The notes under the pieces: model-generated
Seen by the model: the letters and a program-made list of their open reading frames with translations, nothing else
Databases searched by the model: none
Told to the model about the DNA's origin: nothing
Shown here: positions 1 through 12,491 of the stretch, in pieces
Numbering within the stretch: position 1 is the stretch's first letter
Layout: each line of letters starts with the position of its first letter
NCBI GenBank assembly: GCA_013396995.1
Contig: VWZP01008283.1
Coordinates: forward strand, 53,058 to 117,057
DNA length: 64,000 nt
Source: Dicaeum eximium
Taxonomy: Eukaryota > Chordata > Aves > Passeriformes > Dicaeidae
Direction: 5' to 3'
Translations under genes and position numbers: made by a program

Positions 1-113
1 ACCCAGACACCCTGGGTGTCTCTCCCACCCCTCCCAGGCACCCCGAGCTGCTCTCCCACCCCTCCCAGGCACCCAAAGATGCTCTCCCACCCCTCCCAGG
101 CACCCCGGGCCGC
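1..113. repeat. 31-bp tandem repeat at the window edge
   Basis: TCTCCCACCCCTCCCAGGCA starts at 21, 52 and 83, giving a 31-bp period with about three copies. Related sequence runs to the window start, so the array may continue outside. Confidence 0.85.
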
Positions 114-3095
114 TCCCCGGTGTGAGGGGGCAGGGCAGCGCCCACCAGCCCATGTCCCCTCCCGTGCCATCCGCTCACCGCATCCGCGGGGTCCCGAGCC
201 GGGCGAGGCCAGAGCCGGGCGCTGCTGTGGGAGCAGCTCCGACAGAAGGGCTGGAAGGCGAGGGCAGCCGGGAATGTCGGGAATATGCCAGGGGTGTGCG
301 CTGCCTGCGGCTGAGCAGAGCGAGCGGCGCTGCTCGGGAATACCGAACGGCGAAGGGACACGGCACAATGAAAGGAACTTCAAAGAGCCGGTTCTGCCGC
401 TGGGAAACCGAGCCCGCAAATCCCCCTTCTAATCCTTTCACGTCTACTGCAACACACCGAAGGTTTGGAGACTTATGCTGGTCTCGAGTAATGCTGCAGA
501 GAGCAGCCGACCTACTTTTCTTGGAAAAAATCCCTTCAAGTGGCACGGGCGTGCACACAGAGCCCATCAGCCACGCTCCCCCAGGCACCGCTGCTGCCAG
601 GTAATTGGCCCTGACTGCCACAGGCACACGTCTGCAATTAGAAACAGGGAGAAACCAGTGTCCTGCAGTCATTTTAACTGGTGACACTTCTTACAGCACA
701 TCCCTAATTAAATTCAAAGGACCACGACAGGAAAAGAAAATACACAAAGACTGGTTTTGAGATTCAATACAGCACCTATTTTAGTCTTTGGCAACCTGCA
801 ACATCAGGAACTCATATACTCAATTTTCTGGGTACCCCCTTGGAACCTCAATATTGAAAAGGCCAAAATAATCAGCTCACCACCCGGGCAAGTAACCACT
901 GGAGAAATTACTCTGGTGTGGAATGTTTCTGGTGTTCTGCTGAACAGAGGCTGACAGAGGGGCATGCCCCCGGTTTCATCAACAGCCTGAAACTTGGTGC
1001 TAGATGAAAACAAGCCTGAAAAGGTGGCAGAGATCAGGCTTTCCTTTCCTCCACTTTTCTCCCTCCCAGCTCTCTCCTCTCTTGGCTCCTACATGAAATG
1101 GGGACAGAAAGGAAAGCTGGAAGTCCACCCCAGAGCAAAAACAACTTGTAGAAAACCTCAGGCCAGGGCCAGTTGCATGGCTTAAGGAAAAGGGCTGCAC
1201 CTGGAAAGTGCCTTGCTTGCCACCCTTCACATAGATAAGAGGGTGAAATTAGATAGGGAGTGAGTCAGGAGAACAACAGCTATCCCACACCACTGACACC
1301 TCAGTGAAGGGTTTCCAGTATTTTACCAGAAGAGACACCTCATCTTCCCTCGTTCAATATAATGGAACCCTTACTTTGACAACAGCAATGGAGAAGAAAG
1401 CTCTGCATCATCAGGCCTTCAGGATATACAGAAGACTAAGTTTCTCAGAAAAGGCAGGAATCCTCAGGGCTCCTGCTGCACCTCCAAATCCTTCAGCACC
1501 ACCACAGCTTGGAGGCTTTTGCGGATTAAGAAGCAAAAGCACCACTCCTAAGGAAACACACACCCACGTGCACACATGCTGGGCTGGGGGAAGGGACAGA
1601 GGCGGCTGCAGCCATGAGGAGGGGGAGCAGGAGGAAGAGGGAGGACACATTCCAGTGCCCCCTGTGTCACACAGCCCCCTGGCACCTGCCTGGCAAAGGC
1701 AGAAGGGACCAAGCCCAGCTTTTGGTGGGATTTCCCCCCGCTTACCTTCACACAAAGCCCGTGCTACGAGAGCAGATGAACGCGGGCTGCGAGCACCTCG
1801 CTCCTCTCCTCTTCCCATGAATCATTCATGTGCCCTAGGATCTCCTGGCTGCCTGGAGAGCCAGGGAGCTTCCTGGGGAAGCTGGGAGCTGTCCCTCTCT
1901 GCAGTGTCCCCTGGGCATGGACGGAGCCCTGCCCCAGGACTGGCACACGGCTACTTTGGGATCTCCTGCTCCTAACGCTGCCTCTGTGCTGGGAGCAGGG
2001 GAGCTCTGCATTGAGCTGGGGAGCTCTGATGCTGGTAAAATGGGAGCATTCCCCTGCTGACAGCAGGGAATGGATGGGAGTGCTCCTGCCCTGCTGTAGC
2101 CAAGAAGGGCACACAAGTAAGGGGAGTCTCCCCTGAGCTCCACACCCACAGCTGGGAGCTGTGGCAGCGACGGGACAAAGGGGAACGTGGCACGAGGGCA
2201 GAGCCTTCCCTTTGCCACATCCAGAAATAACTAACCCCTGTGAAACAGCCCTGAGGACACCACCTTAATCTTCTGTGCCATAATCCCAGGAGCATGGAAA
2301 GGTGTGGGAGTGCATGGCCAGGAGAACACCTTTGTTTTTCTCCCTGCTGTCTGTGACTTCCCATGGGAAAACACACAATGCACATCAGCTTTCCCAAGCA
2401 CGCAGAAAAGCCAAGGGATTAGGAAAACCCTCAGCTGAGCTTTTTTTCCTTCTCCACTACCATACACTGGATTTCCTATAGGCATTGCAGAATAATTTGG
2501 AGGTTTCTACAGTCAGCAAGGAAGGCACTGAGTACAGAGCAGGGACAGGAGCATCCCTGAGATTGCCAAACTGAGGACATTAGATTTATTCCGTAGGTAC
2601 TTGTGCCCTTCATTTGTGGGAGAACATTTCAAGCAGTTTGAAACAGAAAAAAGAAAGCCTCACTCCCCTTCACCCCCCACAAATACAGAGACATATTTCT
2701 GTATCCCAAAAGGAAACAGTGATGTCAACATTTCATTCCCAGACAGACAGAAGCTCCTCCCACTGGAAACCAGGGCTCCTTAGGAGTTGGGAGTTACTCC
2801 TCCAGGATTAGGTATTAAGCATTAAAGCTGCTAACACCCATTTCTCAGTTTGACTAAATCTGCTGAGCTGCAGAGCTAATCGGGTAATCCTTACGCCTTG
2901 TGCAGGCAATTACAGCTCTGAGCATCCAGCAGACAAGGGGAAAAACGCCCCAGCCTGTGGCACTGCTCAGGAACAGAAAGCCCTGGAAAACCCATGGGGA
3001 GCACTGATTCCCCAGCAGCCACGTGCTGTGCTCGCTGCTCTGCCACAGCTCCCTTTGACAGAACAGACTCTGCTCAGAGCATACGAAAATCCCAC

Positions 3096-3268
3096 ATATT
3101 TACAATTAGAAACCCCAAAATATCAACAAACACCTCCACTTACTGGAGAAGAAATTTACAGTTAAAAATCCCAAACTATCAACAAACATCTCCACTTACT
3201 GAAGAAGAAATATACAGTTAAAAATCCCAAACTATCAACAAACACAGCCACTGACTGAAAAAGAAATT
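3096..3268. repeat. 56-bp tandem repeat, about three copies
   Basis: TATCAACAAACA recurs at 3121, 3177 and 3233, a 56-bp period. The unit is AT-rich and includes CTCCACTTACTG and TACAGTTAAAAATCCCAAA. The outer copies are more diverged. Confidence 0.88.
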
Positions 3269-4162
3269 ATTTGTACTTACAAGAAGAAGTTCCCCAATAA
3301 AACCTGGAAACAAACTGTAATCACCTTCTCTGTGAGCATTTCATGCTTTCCCCTATCTGACTTCCAGTCTCTGGCTATCAAGGACACAAGGGATCAGGAA
3401 ACAAGAGGCCAAGGTCTTTTCCTTCCTTTCTCTGCAGTAAGGGGCCAGCCCAGAGCTCACTACAACACAGCTTGGTTAAAACAGCAGAGAAAACACCAAC
3501 AAACTGAGATCTAATTCTCATTAGATCATTAGCTGTGAAGAAGTTAGCCTCACAAGAAGTTAGCAAGAGCCCATATCACAAATAACTAAAAGCAATCAAG
3601 ATAATCTCGCTGGATTGTGCCTCAAAAGCCACTGGTCATCACCTACTGTCACCACCAACCACTGTGGAACGTCCCTTAATTGATGGCAATTAGCAACCCA
3701 TTTGCACAAGCTCTTAGCTATAACTGGAGAGTTCTGCTTCAGTTTGAGGTAGATTGGTTATGATTAGCTTCAAGTTAGAAACCTGCATGTGAGCAATGCT
3801 ATTGCTTTAAGGAAACACAGTTTAATTTACATTTGTCTAAGCCTAGCAATCAAGAAAGAGTAAGAAATCCGAATAATCCAGATGTTCAGGGGTTTAGTGG
3901 AGCTGCTCTGGGGCTGGAGGTGACAAACCAGCCCTTTACAAACTGTGAGGAACATTATCCCAGGGTACTGAAGATGTGAACCCACCCTGGAAAAGGGCAC
4001 AAATCTTGCTGCAGAGGCAGCGGGTGACATGGCACGACCAAAGCCGTGGCTCCTTCCATCCAGGATCATCCATAAACACCTTCCCAGCAAAACCAGCCTT
4101 TTCCCAAGGGGAATGCTGGAGTCTGGCTGCTCTCCCTGTCAGTGCCAACTGCACCTCCTCAC

Positions 4163-4266
4163 CTTGCTCATCTTCTCGGCCTCGTCCGCCGACTCCAGTT
4201 CCTGCGCTTCCGCCTCCTCCGGCGCCGCCTCGGCCGAGCTGTCGGGGTCACTGCACAGGGAATGTC
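4163..4266 (-). CDS. TIAM1: TIAM1 coding exon 13: acidic linker before the DH domain (residues 966-1000)
   Basis: The acceptor is CTCGGCAG|GAC and the donor is AAG|GTGAGG. The exon is 104 bp and restores phase 0. It encodes GHSLCSDPDSSAEAAPEEAE followed by AQELESADEAEKMSK, a Glu/Ala-rich acidic linker. The GHSLCS and SSAE-APEE pattern matches mammalian TIAM1 just before the segment that leads into the DH domain. It is the last coding exon I can find. The next family block (the helix leading to the DH domain) was searched for on the minus strand in 1-4162 and not seen, so it must lie beyond the window edge. Confidence 0.92.
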
Positions 4267-7200
4267 CTGCCGAGAGCGACACGGCTGTGAGAGCATGGCC
4301 ACCATCCCCAGAACCCCCAGGAGAACCTGCTGCAGCCGTGGAGCCCCGTGAACACCAGCACACTCCAACCAGAGCTTGTGCCGGGGGCACCCCAGGACCT
4401 CCGAGCAGGGACTGCAGCACAGCTTTAAGGACAGGTGTAAAAACAAACAGGTTATGGCCAGACATAACTTCCCTGGCAACTACAGATTGAGAGATAAGGC
4501 TAAAATGTCACACTGAAATTCTGACATCCAGCATTCATTGCCTGGCTGGTGAGCAGTGCCAAGGACCTTTCCAGCCCAATGGTTTCACATGCATGGCTGT
4601 GCAAGATTTCCCACTTTGTTATGTCCAGAGATAATCTGGAAAAGCCAGAATTCAGAAATCTGGGAATAACTTCAGAACGTATTCTGCACACTGGGATGAA
4701 GGCAAGTTGGGCATTGATGAAATGGAGAGGACATAAAAGGTAGCTCAGAGCTCAGGCCCCTCTTCTGAAAAGGGAGGGTTTACCTTGGAAAAAGATGTGC
4801 CTGGAGAGGTTGTTTGGCAACACAGAATCTATTTGAAGAAGTGTTTTTTCTGTAAGAAGTTCAGTTTTCTGAGCCTTGCCCAGATTTTATCAAATCTCAC
4901 TATCAGCTTTCTGCTCTCCCTATTAACGTGTGAAAAAGAATTTTCAAGGTGTCCATTAAAAAAAAAAAAACAGATAAAATAAGTGCTATGTGCCTTAGTT
5001 TGTGTGGGGCAGTCTGTGTTTTCTCACTGCAATTAACTTCCCTTCCCAAGCTGTGTGAAATGCACCTTGCAGCTGTTTCTCACTCCAAACCAAGGTAATA
5101 AATATTTGTCAATATTACTTTTAAGCCACCCCTTTTTCTTTTCCTGTAAGCCAAAGCCCCATTTAACCAGTTTCCTGCACTTTTAGCCAGCAGACGGGAA
5201 TCTTTCACTGCAGCAGACACTCAGCACGTGTGCTCAGGCTGTTCCTGATGTCTCTGGCCAGCAGGGAGCTGAGCAGGTTTATCTGCTGCTTGTTAAATGC
5301 AGCCAGAGCAATAAAGCTGCACGCTCCTGCCCGTTCATAGCTCCCAGGTACCGTCCCACTTCTGTCAGGATCGTTCCATCACCTGCTTTCTGCCCTGTGA
5401 ATCCTTATTTAGCTCTGCCAGGAGAGCTTTCCTTCTTCCTGACCACTGCCATTTGCTGCCTTCACGGGACATTAAGGAATTAGGAGAGGAAATCCAAAAA
5501 AACAGCGGGAAAAGGGGGTCAAATCCCTGTGGCCCCAGCACAGAGGGAGGTCACAGGAGCCCCTGGGCTGCCTCAGCAGTGTCATACCTGTGACAGTGTG
5601 ACCAATGCCCACTAAATAACTCCACTTGTGGCTACAACCAGCACAATAGAAGGAAGTCTTCTATCACTGGAGCAAAGGTGCTGGGGCTTAGAGGCTTGGA
5701 CAATCATGGAAAGCTTCAGCTTGGTTACAATTTCCCACAACTGCTGCTTCCAGTTTGCAGGGCTGGTGTAAATCAAGGTTTTAATGACACTTCCACAATG
5801 TGTGGTACCTCTCCTAAAGCCTTCTTCTTTCTGCCAAGCTATATATTTATTTATTACTATTTATAGATTTGTTTCAGTGCAGTGGGAATAAATGTGGTGA
5901 GCCAAGCTCTGCCAGCTGCAGCACCTGCTAACACAAAATACACACCAGGAATCCTGCACTTCGGTGCCTAAGCTTCAAAAATACCCCAGTATCATCTGTT
6001 TGGGCAGTTTAACAGCAGCTTCCTTAATCCAAATGCTGCCAGGGAATGGCCCCGTTATGACAACAGAATGCCTTGCTGAAGAGGCTCTGTCATTAAATGC
6101 ACCGTTTTTGATAGGAGTTGTCAGGGAATGGTGTCTCGGATTAAATTATATTTAAGATGTCATTTCACCTATAAATCCGCAGTAAAACAGGTGAGTATGT
6201 CCTTTTTTCTTCCTTGCAGAAGAATTCTGGTTAGCTCTGAAACACTGAAGTGAAAGGAGCGCGTGCCCTGGGACGCCAGGAATAGGATTTATTCCCATGG
6301 GAAAATCGGGAACGCCAGCCTTGCCTCCTGCAGGCACAGCCGCCAGAGGGCGAGGCAGCTCCGCAGCAGTTTGGGGAATTCGGGATGAAAAATGAAATCT
6401 TATCTCCAACCCCTCCGGTGGCTGCTGCAGGAAGTGCCCCAGAATTGTTACATCAAGCTCTGAACGAGAACAGTGCTACAACAAGTCTGAAATCAGCCGT
6501 CAGCCCCGTGCAAATAACCCTGAAGAAATTAGAGTCACTGGGGCCTCAGCTGGTTCTGAAATCCAAATTACTCAGCCCAAGGGGGCCTGTGATGGATGAG
6601 GATGGAATAAAAACCAGTGGCTGTTCTTAGAGTGCAATGGAAGTTTGTTTCAGTTTTACAGCACAGATTTAGCCTGTGTGTTAATAGCTCCAGCCTCTGG
6701 CTGCTCTCTGAGTGACAAATAAACTCCCTAAAACACCCACGTGCTTCCCATCTAGGAGACTGATACACCCATTCCAAGCAGGGGCCACTTTCCTTGTCAG
6801 TCTTTATCCATTCTGCATGGTGATTTTTGTGCTTCCCATTATCCCCCATGCCAAAGGGCTCCAAAACACAGGGGCAGGCACAGCCTGAACTTCAGAGACT
6901 CTGCCCCACACTGAAAGAAGGCAGTGAACAGTGGGGAGACCACAAACAAATCTGGGTCCTACTCCCACTCCCAATAGCAGAGGACCTTCCTGATGAGCTG
7001 GGGAGATCCAAGGCTGTGTTCCCAGCTCTCAGCTCTCATTCCCTGCAGCGAGGGGAGCGGGACGGGCAGGCAGAACAGAGACAGACCCCACTGATCCTTT
7101 TAGGCAGTAAGGAAAAAGAAAACCTGCTGTGGGCTCCAGACAGAACCAGAGCTGATCCTCCTGAGCCACATGTGTGCAGGCTGTGTTAGCAGGACAGAGC

Positions 7201-9737
7201 CCAGAGCCAGGAAAAGCAGCAGCAGACGGAAGGAACAAAACGTGTGGCTCTGCAAAGGCAGCGCAGTTCCACGGGGAAAGCTTCCATGGTGCCCAGGATG
7301 GCAGCTCTCACATCAATCACAGATATAAAACCCAAGGTCACTTCCAGAACAACCTGTTAAGCAAACACAGTGAAGTAACCACGGCCACAGAGCTGATTTG
7401 CAGCTCCAGCCCCAAGCTCAGCATGTGCAAGGCAGCTCCAGCTGATGAAAGCTGTGAGAGATGTCGATTTAACAGGAGCTCTGGCACACACTCCAGGGAG
7501 GTGGGCTCCCAGAAACACAGCCCTGCTTGGCTCCTCTAGACCTCCCATTGAGCAGCAAGGCACCAGGAAGTTTCCTTTAAAAAAGCAACACATACCTTTC
7601 ATATTTTGAAAATTAAGAATATCATTTGCCTCATACAAAAAGTAAAATCTACCCTTCGCTGCCTTCACAGCTGATGAAAAATTGCTAGGGAAGAAGATAA
7701 TTCTAAGACACCAGCATGATCCTACACCCAGGTGCTGGATTCCTGGAGAAGGGATGCGCCCACAGCTGGCACTGTGACCCTGCTGAGAGGGGGGCTGCAG
7801 TGCCTCAGGGCCAGACAGAATCTGTGTCCTATAAATAAAGCATTCAGCAGAAATCATGGAGCTGATCTGCCTGGAATCAACAAGGACACAAAAAATAGGT
7901 CAGTGGGTATTTCATACTTGACTGCTCTCTGCAAGAAGCTGTGGAGCCAAGAACAAAAATCCACTGCGTTTTAGGTAATGGACTCCTGACAAAGCACGGG
8001 AGCACAAAGAGAAAGGTTTCAGTAAAACACTGTGTTCTACAAACACCTAACTAGAGGGAAATGGGTGGGGAAGATCACCTGCCTCCCAGTCACACACCTG
8101 AGTGCAGAGCCCTGACTTCACTCCCACCTCGGGCTAAGCCATCCCAAACCATTTCATGTGGCAAGGACAGACACTTCCAGAAGCTGCCAGGGACACCTGC
8201 ACTCCTCCTGCTGGCTGTGAGAAACATTCCCCTCCTTTCGTGGGGAACAGAGGCGGATCCCAGCCCAGAATTCCCTGTGTTCAGAAGGAATGAGGATGTC
8301 GGGAGAGCTCCGGGTTCTGTGTGAACACAGGAATCCCAGCTCCCAGGGCAGACTCATCTCAGGGAAAAGCTGAGCTACGAGGAGCCAGCACTCAGGGTTC
8401 CAGTGACAAATCACAGGCAGAGACAAGAGGCTTGTGAAAAGCTGGTGTTGAGTAGCAAACGGGGGCATCTTGTGGCCACCTGTGAAAATGCACAAGACTA
8501 CCTCGATTTCCCAACACAAAAGCCCAATCGGGAAAACATCCATGAAAATTAAAAGGGGAAAATTTCAGGAAAATGTTGAATTTTAACTGCCTGTGTAGGT
8601 TGAGTCCATATCTTACACGAGGTTGCTTTTAGCAGTCCCCTCAGAAGGATTTGCAGTAAGCTGGGAAGTGTGGAAGCTTTTCTTGCTCCCTCTTTTCCAC
8701 TTGCTATGAATATCACATTCCCCAAAGCCAGTCTCAGCTCAGAACAGTTTTGATTACCTAGAAACTACTTCATTCTGGCAATTGCACTGATTTCTCCTGT
8801 ATTTCAAACGATTCCAAAAAACTGAAGTAAGAGGTACAACCGGTGTCCTCTTCTGTTGTCAAATCCAGAGGAGCACACAGAAATTCAGGAAGCCAAACTC
8901 GTGGCAAACAATTCCCAGTTGCTACAGATTGATCTTCTGCTGGTTGGGTTCTCTGAGCAGGGCAGTGTGGTGAGCAGGAATGTCCCTTCCCATGGCACTG
9001 TGCTCTGGCACCACCTGGATATGCCGGGCTGTAATGTCAATCTCTATCTTTAGGTCTTGTTAAAAATCCCTGTGAGTTTTTTGTGCATCTCACCAAACTC
9101 TCAGGGCCCCTGTGCTCCTGGCTGACCCCAGAGAGGGGGAAATCACACAACCACAGAACCTCCTGAGCTGGAAGGGCCCCACAAGGACCATCCAGTCCCT
9201 GCCCTGCCCTGCCCAGACACCCCAAATCCCAGCCTGGGCACCCCTGGCAGCGCTGCCCAAACGCTCCTGGAGCTCTGCGGGGCCGTGCCCGTTCCCTGGG
9301 GAGCCTGGGCAGTGCCAGCACCCTCTGACACCCAGCACAAACCTCCCTGGCACAGCTCCAGCCCTGCCCTGTCACTGTCCCAGGGAGCAGAGAGCGGAGC
9401 TCCCCTCTGGAGGAAGCTGCAGAGCCCAGTGAGATTCCCCTCAGCTCCTCTCCTCCAGCTGAACATTCCAAGTGCCCTCAGCTGCTCCTTGTACGGCCCC
9501 TCCAGGCCCTTCAGCACCCTCGTGTCCCTCCTTTGGACACTCTCCAACACCTTGAGACCTGTCTGATGCAGTGGTGCCCCAAGCTGCACACAGAATGTGA
9601 CACCTCAGGGTCCTGTGACACCTCACAGCTTCTGGAGCCTGCTGGGACCCCCTGCCCAGCCCAGGCTGTAATTCCTCCCTCCCTCCCTCCCACCCCGGGC
9701 TGTGCAGGCAGGAGCGGTCTGTGGCCGTCCCCAGTAC
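4267..9737 (-). other. TIAM1 intron between coding exons 12 and 13
   Basis: This intron is 5.5 kb, bounded by GTACTG and CTCGGCAG. An antisense CR1 copy (9141-9610) sits just inside its 5' end. The remainder appears to be unique sequence. Confidence 0.87.
9141..9610 (-). mobile_element. CR1 LINE 3' fragment, antisense to the plus strand
   Basis: It starts with AATCACACAACCACAGAACC, then GAGCTGGAAGGGCCCCACAA, the reverse complement of a CR1 3' end. It continues to the CR1-like stretch CCTTTGGACACTCTCCAACA and the GCACACAGAATGTGACACC block. It is about 470 bp, 5'-truncated, with no intact coding frame. It lies 128 bp from the exon 12 donor, in the same orientation as TIAM1. Confidence 0.85.
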
Positions 9738-9962
9738 CTTGGCTGCCCCCGGCGAAGGGCAGGGCGCCGTCCCCGGGCTCTGGGGGGTTCTCTGGGCGCC
9801 GTGGGGGCGGCTGGCCCAGCCTCTGGGCCTCCTCTGGCTCGGGGTGCGTGCGCACGGTGAGGCTCAGCGCGGGCTGCACCAGCGCGTCCTTCAGCAGCGC
9901 CGAGTCCAGCTCCTCAGCGGCCCTCTGGTTGATCTCCAGCACCTCATCCCCGGCTTTCAGGC
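9738..9962 (-). CDS. TIAM1: TIAM1 coding exon 12: PDZ C-terminal half and variable Pro-rich linker (residues 891-966)
   Basis: The acceptor is GTCACAG|GCC and the donor is AAG|GTACTG. The exon is 225 bp, symmetric phase 1 to phase 1. The first half, LKAGDEVLEINQRAAEELDS, completes the PDZ domain with the ALLKD helix and LSLTVRT final strand, ending near residue 930. The second half (THPEPEEAQRLGQPPPRRPE and on) is a GC-rich linker diverged from mammals, with added Pro and Arg. Length is the same as in mammals by my alignment, so the change is substitution only. An antisense CR1 remnant ends about 128 bp beyond the donor. Confidence 0.94.
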
Positions 9963-12404
9963 CTGTGACACAGAGGAACAGGTCAGACTCGCACAGCCGT
10001 GCTCCCCACACACATCAAGGAGCTCTGGCGGGTGTTTGCGTCTAGACGTGATCGTTACTGACTGCAAATGCCACTGAAATTGGATGGGCTTTGGGAGATC
10101 TGCTGGCTGGCTGCTCCTCCAGTGCCACCCTAAGAGCAGAGCGCCCACAAGTCCCTCACCACGTCCCTTTTCCTCACGGCACAGCCGCTGTGCATGCTGC
10201 ACCCCACGACCTGCGACCCTTCCCAAAGGCCACGGCAGCACATGGATCCTCAGAAGGCCCGTCCCAGCCCTTGCTTAGCTAGTCGTGGCTTTCTTGCCAG
10301 CCAGATTCCAGGGGTTATTTATAGCAGCAGGGCCCCAGGGAGAAGGGGATGTGCAGGGAAGCAGCTGCCTCCCGCTGCCCGGATGCCGAGGGATGGCGAG
10401 CAGCCCTGCGAGGTGACGCGGCCATCCTGACCTTCCCCACGGCCAGCCAGGCCCTCCCTGGGCAGCAACAGCGAGCTGGACAGGGGTTTAATCCCAAATA
10501 ATCCCTGGGGCCAGGCAGGCAGCAGCACGCCAGGAACAGCAGTGCCCAGAGCCCCGGCTGCTGGACCATCCCCATCTCCATCCTTGCATTCACAGGGATG
10601 AGAGATGGAATCTACACTGGCCAAAGACCATCCCTGCCATGTCCTGGCAGTCTGAAAGGCTGGATGAACCCTCCAGGAGACAGAGTACTGACCCACATTG
10701 CAGGAAAAAATGTGGAAGGGAGGAGGCTAAGGAGCTTCCTTAGGAAAATTGAGATCTCCCTAAATGCACGTAATTGTGCCCAGAAACTCTAGTGTGGTGT
10801 GCAGTTTCAGGGAGAATAAAATGAACTAGATAGAGTAGCTACAAAATAAATGGACTGTAAAATCGTATCTGAAAGAAGGACAAAACAAGGCAAGTCAAGC
10901 ATTGTGCATTATTTAATTTATTCTACTTAGTGATTCTGTGGCATAACTGTAGCACACTAATAGGCCTGCAACCATAAACATTGATCTGGGGCTTCATTTA
11001 CTTTTTGCAGTCTTTGTTTTGGATCGTTTGGGATAAAGCATCTCAGTGCAATCAAGGAGCTCCCATTCCAATAAGGAATGCCTGCCTTGCTAAGGCAGAC
11101 CAACAGAAGAAACAAGAGGATAAATCATAAAAATTACCAGGAGAAAATAAAGGTCTTCTAATTGAGGAAAGATAGAAAATGAAATGCAGTATCTCATCTG
11201 ATGCAGCACAGTCAAAAGCAGACAGTGCATGTAAATAATGTGAGGCACAGAGAGTTTTCCTCCCTTCCTGCTGTACCTCAGGGAATCTTGTCCCAATATC
11301 CTGCTGACTGCTGTTCATACAGAAGTGCCTTTTCAGGTCAGCTCTGAGCAGCTACAATCCGGGAGCTGTTATCAGTGCCTGTCCTTGCACTGCAGCCCCG
11401 CAGGAGGCACTCTGTGCTCACACATCCATCCTAACTCTTCTTCCAGCAGGAACCAAAACCAAACCAGGGAAGCGCTGATGAAACCTCCATCCACCCTCAC
11501 TAACATGGCTTTGCTCTACTCAGGAACCCACAGGGTTTCATTTCCCCGTGGCAGCCTGGCAGGGAGCCCCCACAGCCTCTGCTCAGGGCTTTTGGCAGGA
11601 TATGCATCCTGTTAACCAGGGAATGCTGTGGGGCTGAGGGACAGGAAAGAGCAAGACGCTCTTTTCATGTTTAACACACTCCTACATGAGTTTCTGAAGC
11701 CGAGGTGCAACTCCAGGCTGTCCCCCATTCCCTGACCACTGTTCCTTCCTCCCTGTTTCTACTTCCACTGTGCCCCTTTGGCCACTCATTCCCTACCACA
11801 GAGCCAGCTCCACCAGCCCAGGGTCACAGAAACTGCCAGGGCAGCTTTCCATCAGCTGGGCTGGCTCAGCAGAGTGTCAGAGCCAGCACCAGCCCAAGGG
11901 ATGCAGCAGCCCTGGGGAGAGCAGCCTTTGCACTCTTTTTGGCAAGGGCCAGCTGCTGAGTAAGCTCTGCAAGGCCATGTAAGCCCTCGCCAAGGGAACT
12001 CTGAAGGTGTTTCTGAGGACTCTGCACACACCAACGGCTTATGAAGAGATGAGAAGCTTCTCAGCCCTCATGGTCCCCAGGTTCTAGTTCAGAATGTGGG
12101 TGGGTTTCAGCTGCCCATCTCCCTGACCAGCGTGTCTGTGCAGCAGGGGAGGCAGTGAATGGGAAATGCAGTGGCAGGCTGGCCTCAGCTTGCATAAACT
12201 GCATTGACCCAGAGCCTGCTCTGCCTCGGGACGAGCTGGCAGCCTGGTATCCCTGCTGCCTTCTGCTCCAAGTGCTGCCACGCTTCCTGCATGGGCTGGA
12301 AGCACAACCAGAGGCAGCAAGCCGAACCACAGGGAGCACTGAGATGCTTCTGCTGTATTTATGGTGCAGTGACTGACATGGGAGGGCTTTGGGGAGTGTT
12401 TTAC
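9963..12404 (-). other. TIAM1 intron between coding exons 11 and 12
   Basis: This intron is 2.4 kb, bounded by GTAAAA and GTCACAG. No repeat family or gene is recognised. Confidence 0.87.
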
Positions 12405-12491
12405 CTTTCTTGAAAGCCAGGCCTGTCTCCTTGACGCCGTTCACATACAGCCGGCGAATGCCCTCCTCTTCCACGGAGGACAGGGAGAAAC
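12405..12491 (-). CDS. TIAM1: TIAM1 coding exon 11: PDZ domain core (residues 862-891)
   Basis: The acceptor is CCCCAG|GTT and the donor is AAG|GTAAAA. The exon is 87 bp and symmetric, phase 1 to phase 1. It encodes FSLSSVEEEGIRRLYVNGVK followed by ETGLAFKK. With the end of exon 10 it forms the peptide-binding groove: the YGFSLSS loop that holds the ligand C-terminus and the second strand. The TIAM1 PDZ binds the C-termini of syndecan-1, CADM1 and neurexin-type receptors in mammals. The single visible change of note is AFKK for the mammalian ASKK. Confidence 0.95.

Larger units (their letters stand above)
1..4162 (-). other. TIAM1 intron after coding exon 13, truncated by the window edge
   Basis: It begins with GTGAGG after exon 13 and runs off the window at position 1. 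It holds a 31-bp minisatellite at the very edge and a 56-bp tandem repeat at 3096-3268. No further TIAM1 exon was found. Confidence 0.8.

Noticed and set aside
175..687. Minus-strand 170-residue frame as the next TIAM1 exon
   Set aside because: It shows no similarity to the TIAM1 segment expected after exon 13, and no matching acceptor and donor pair was seen.
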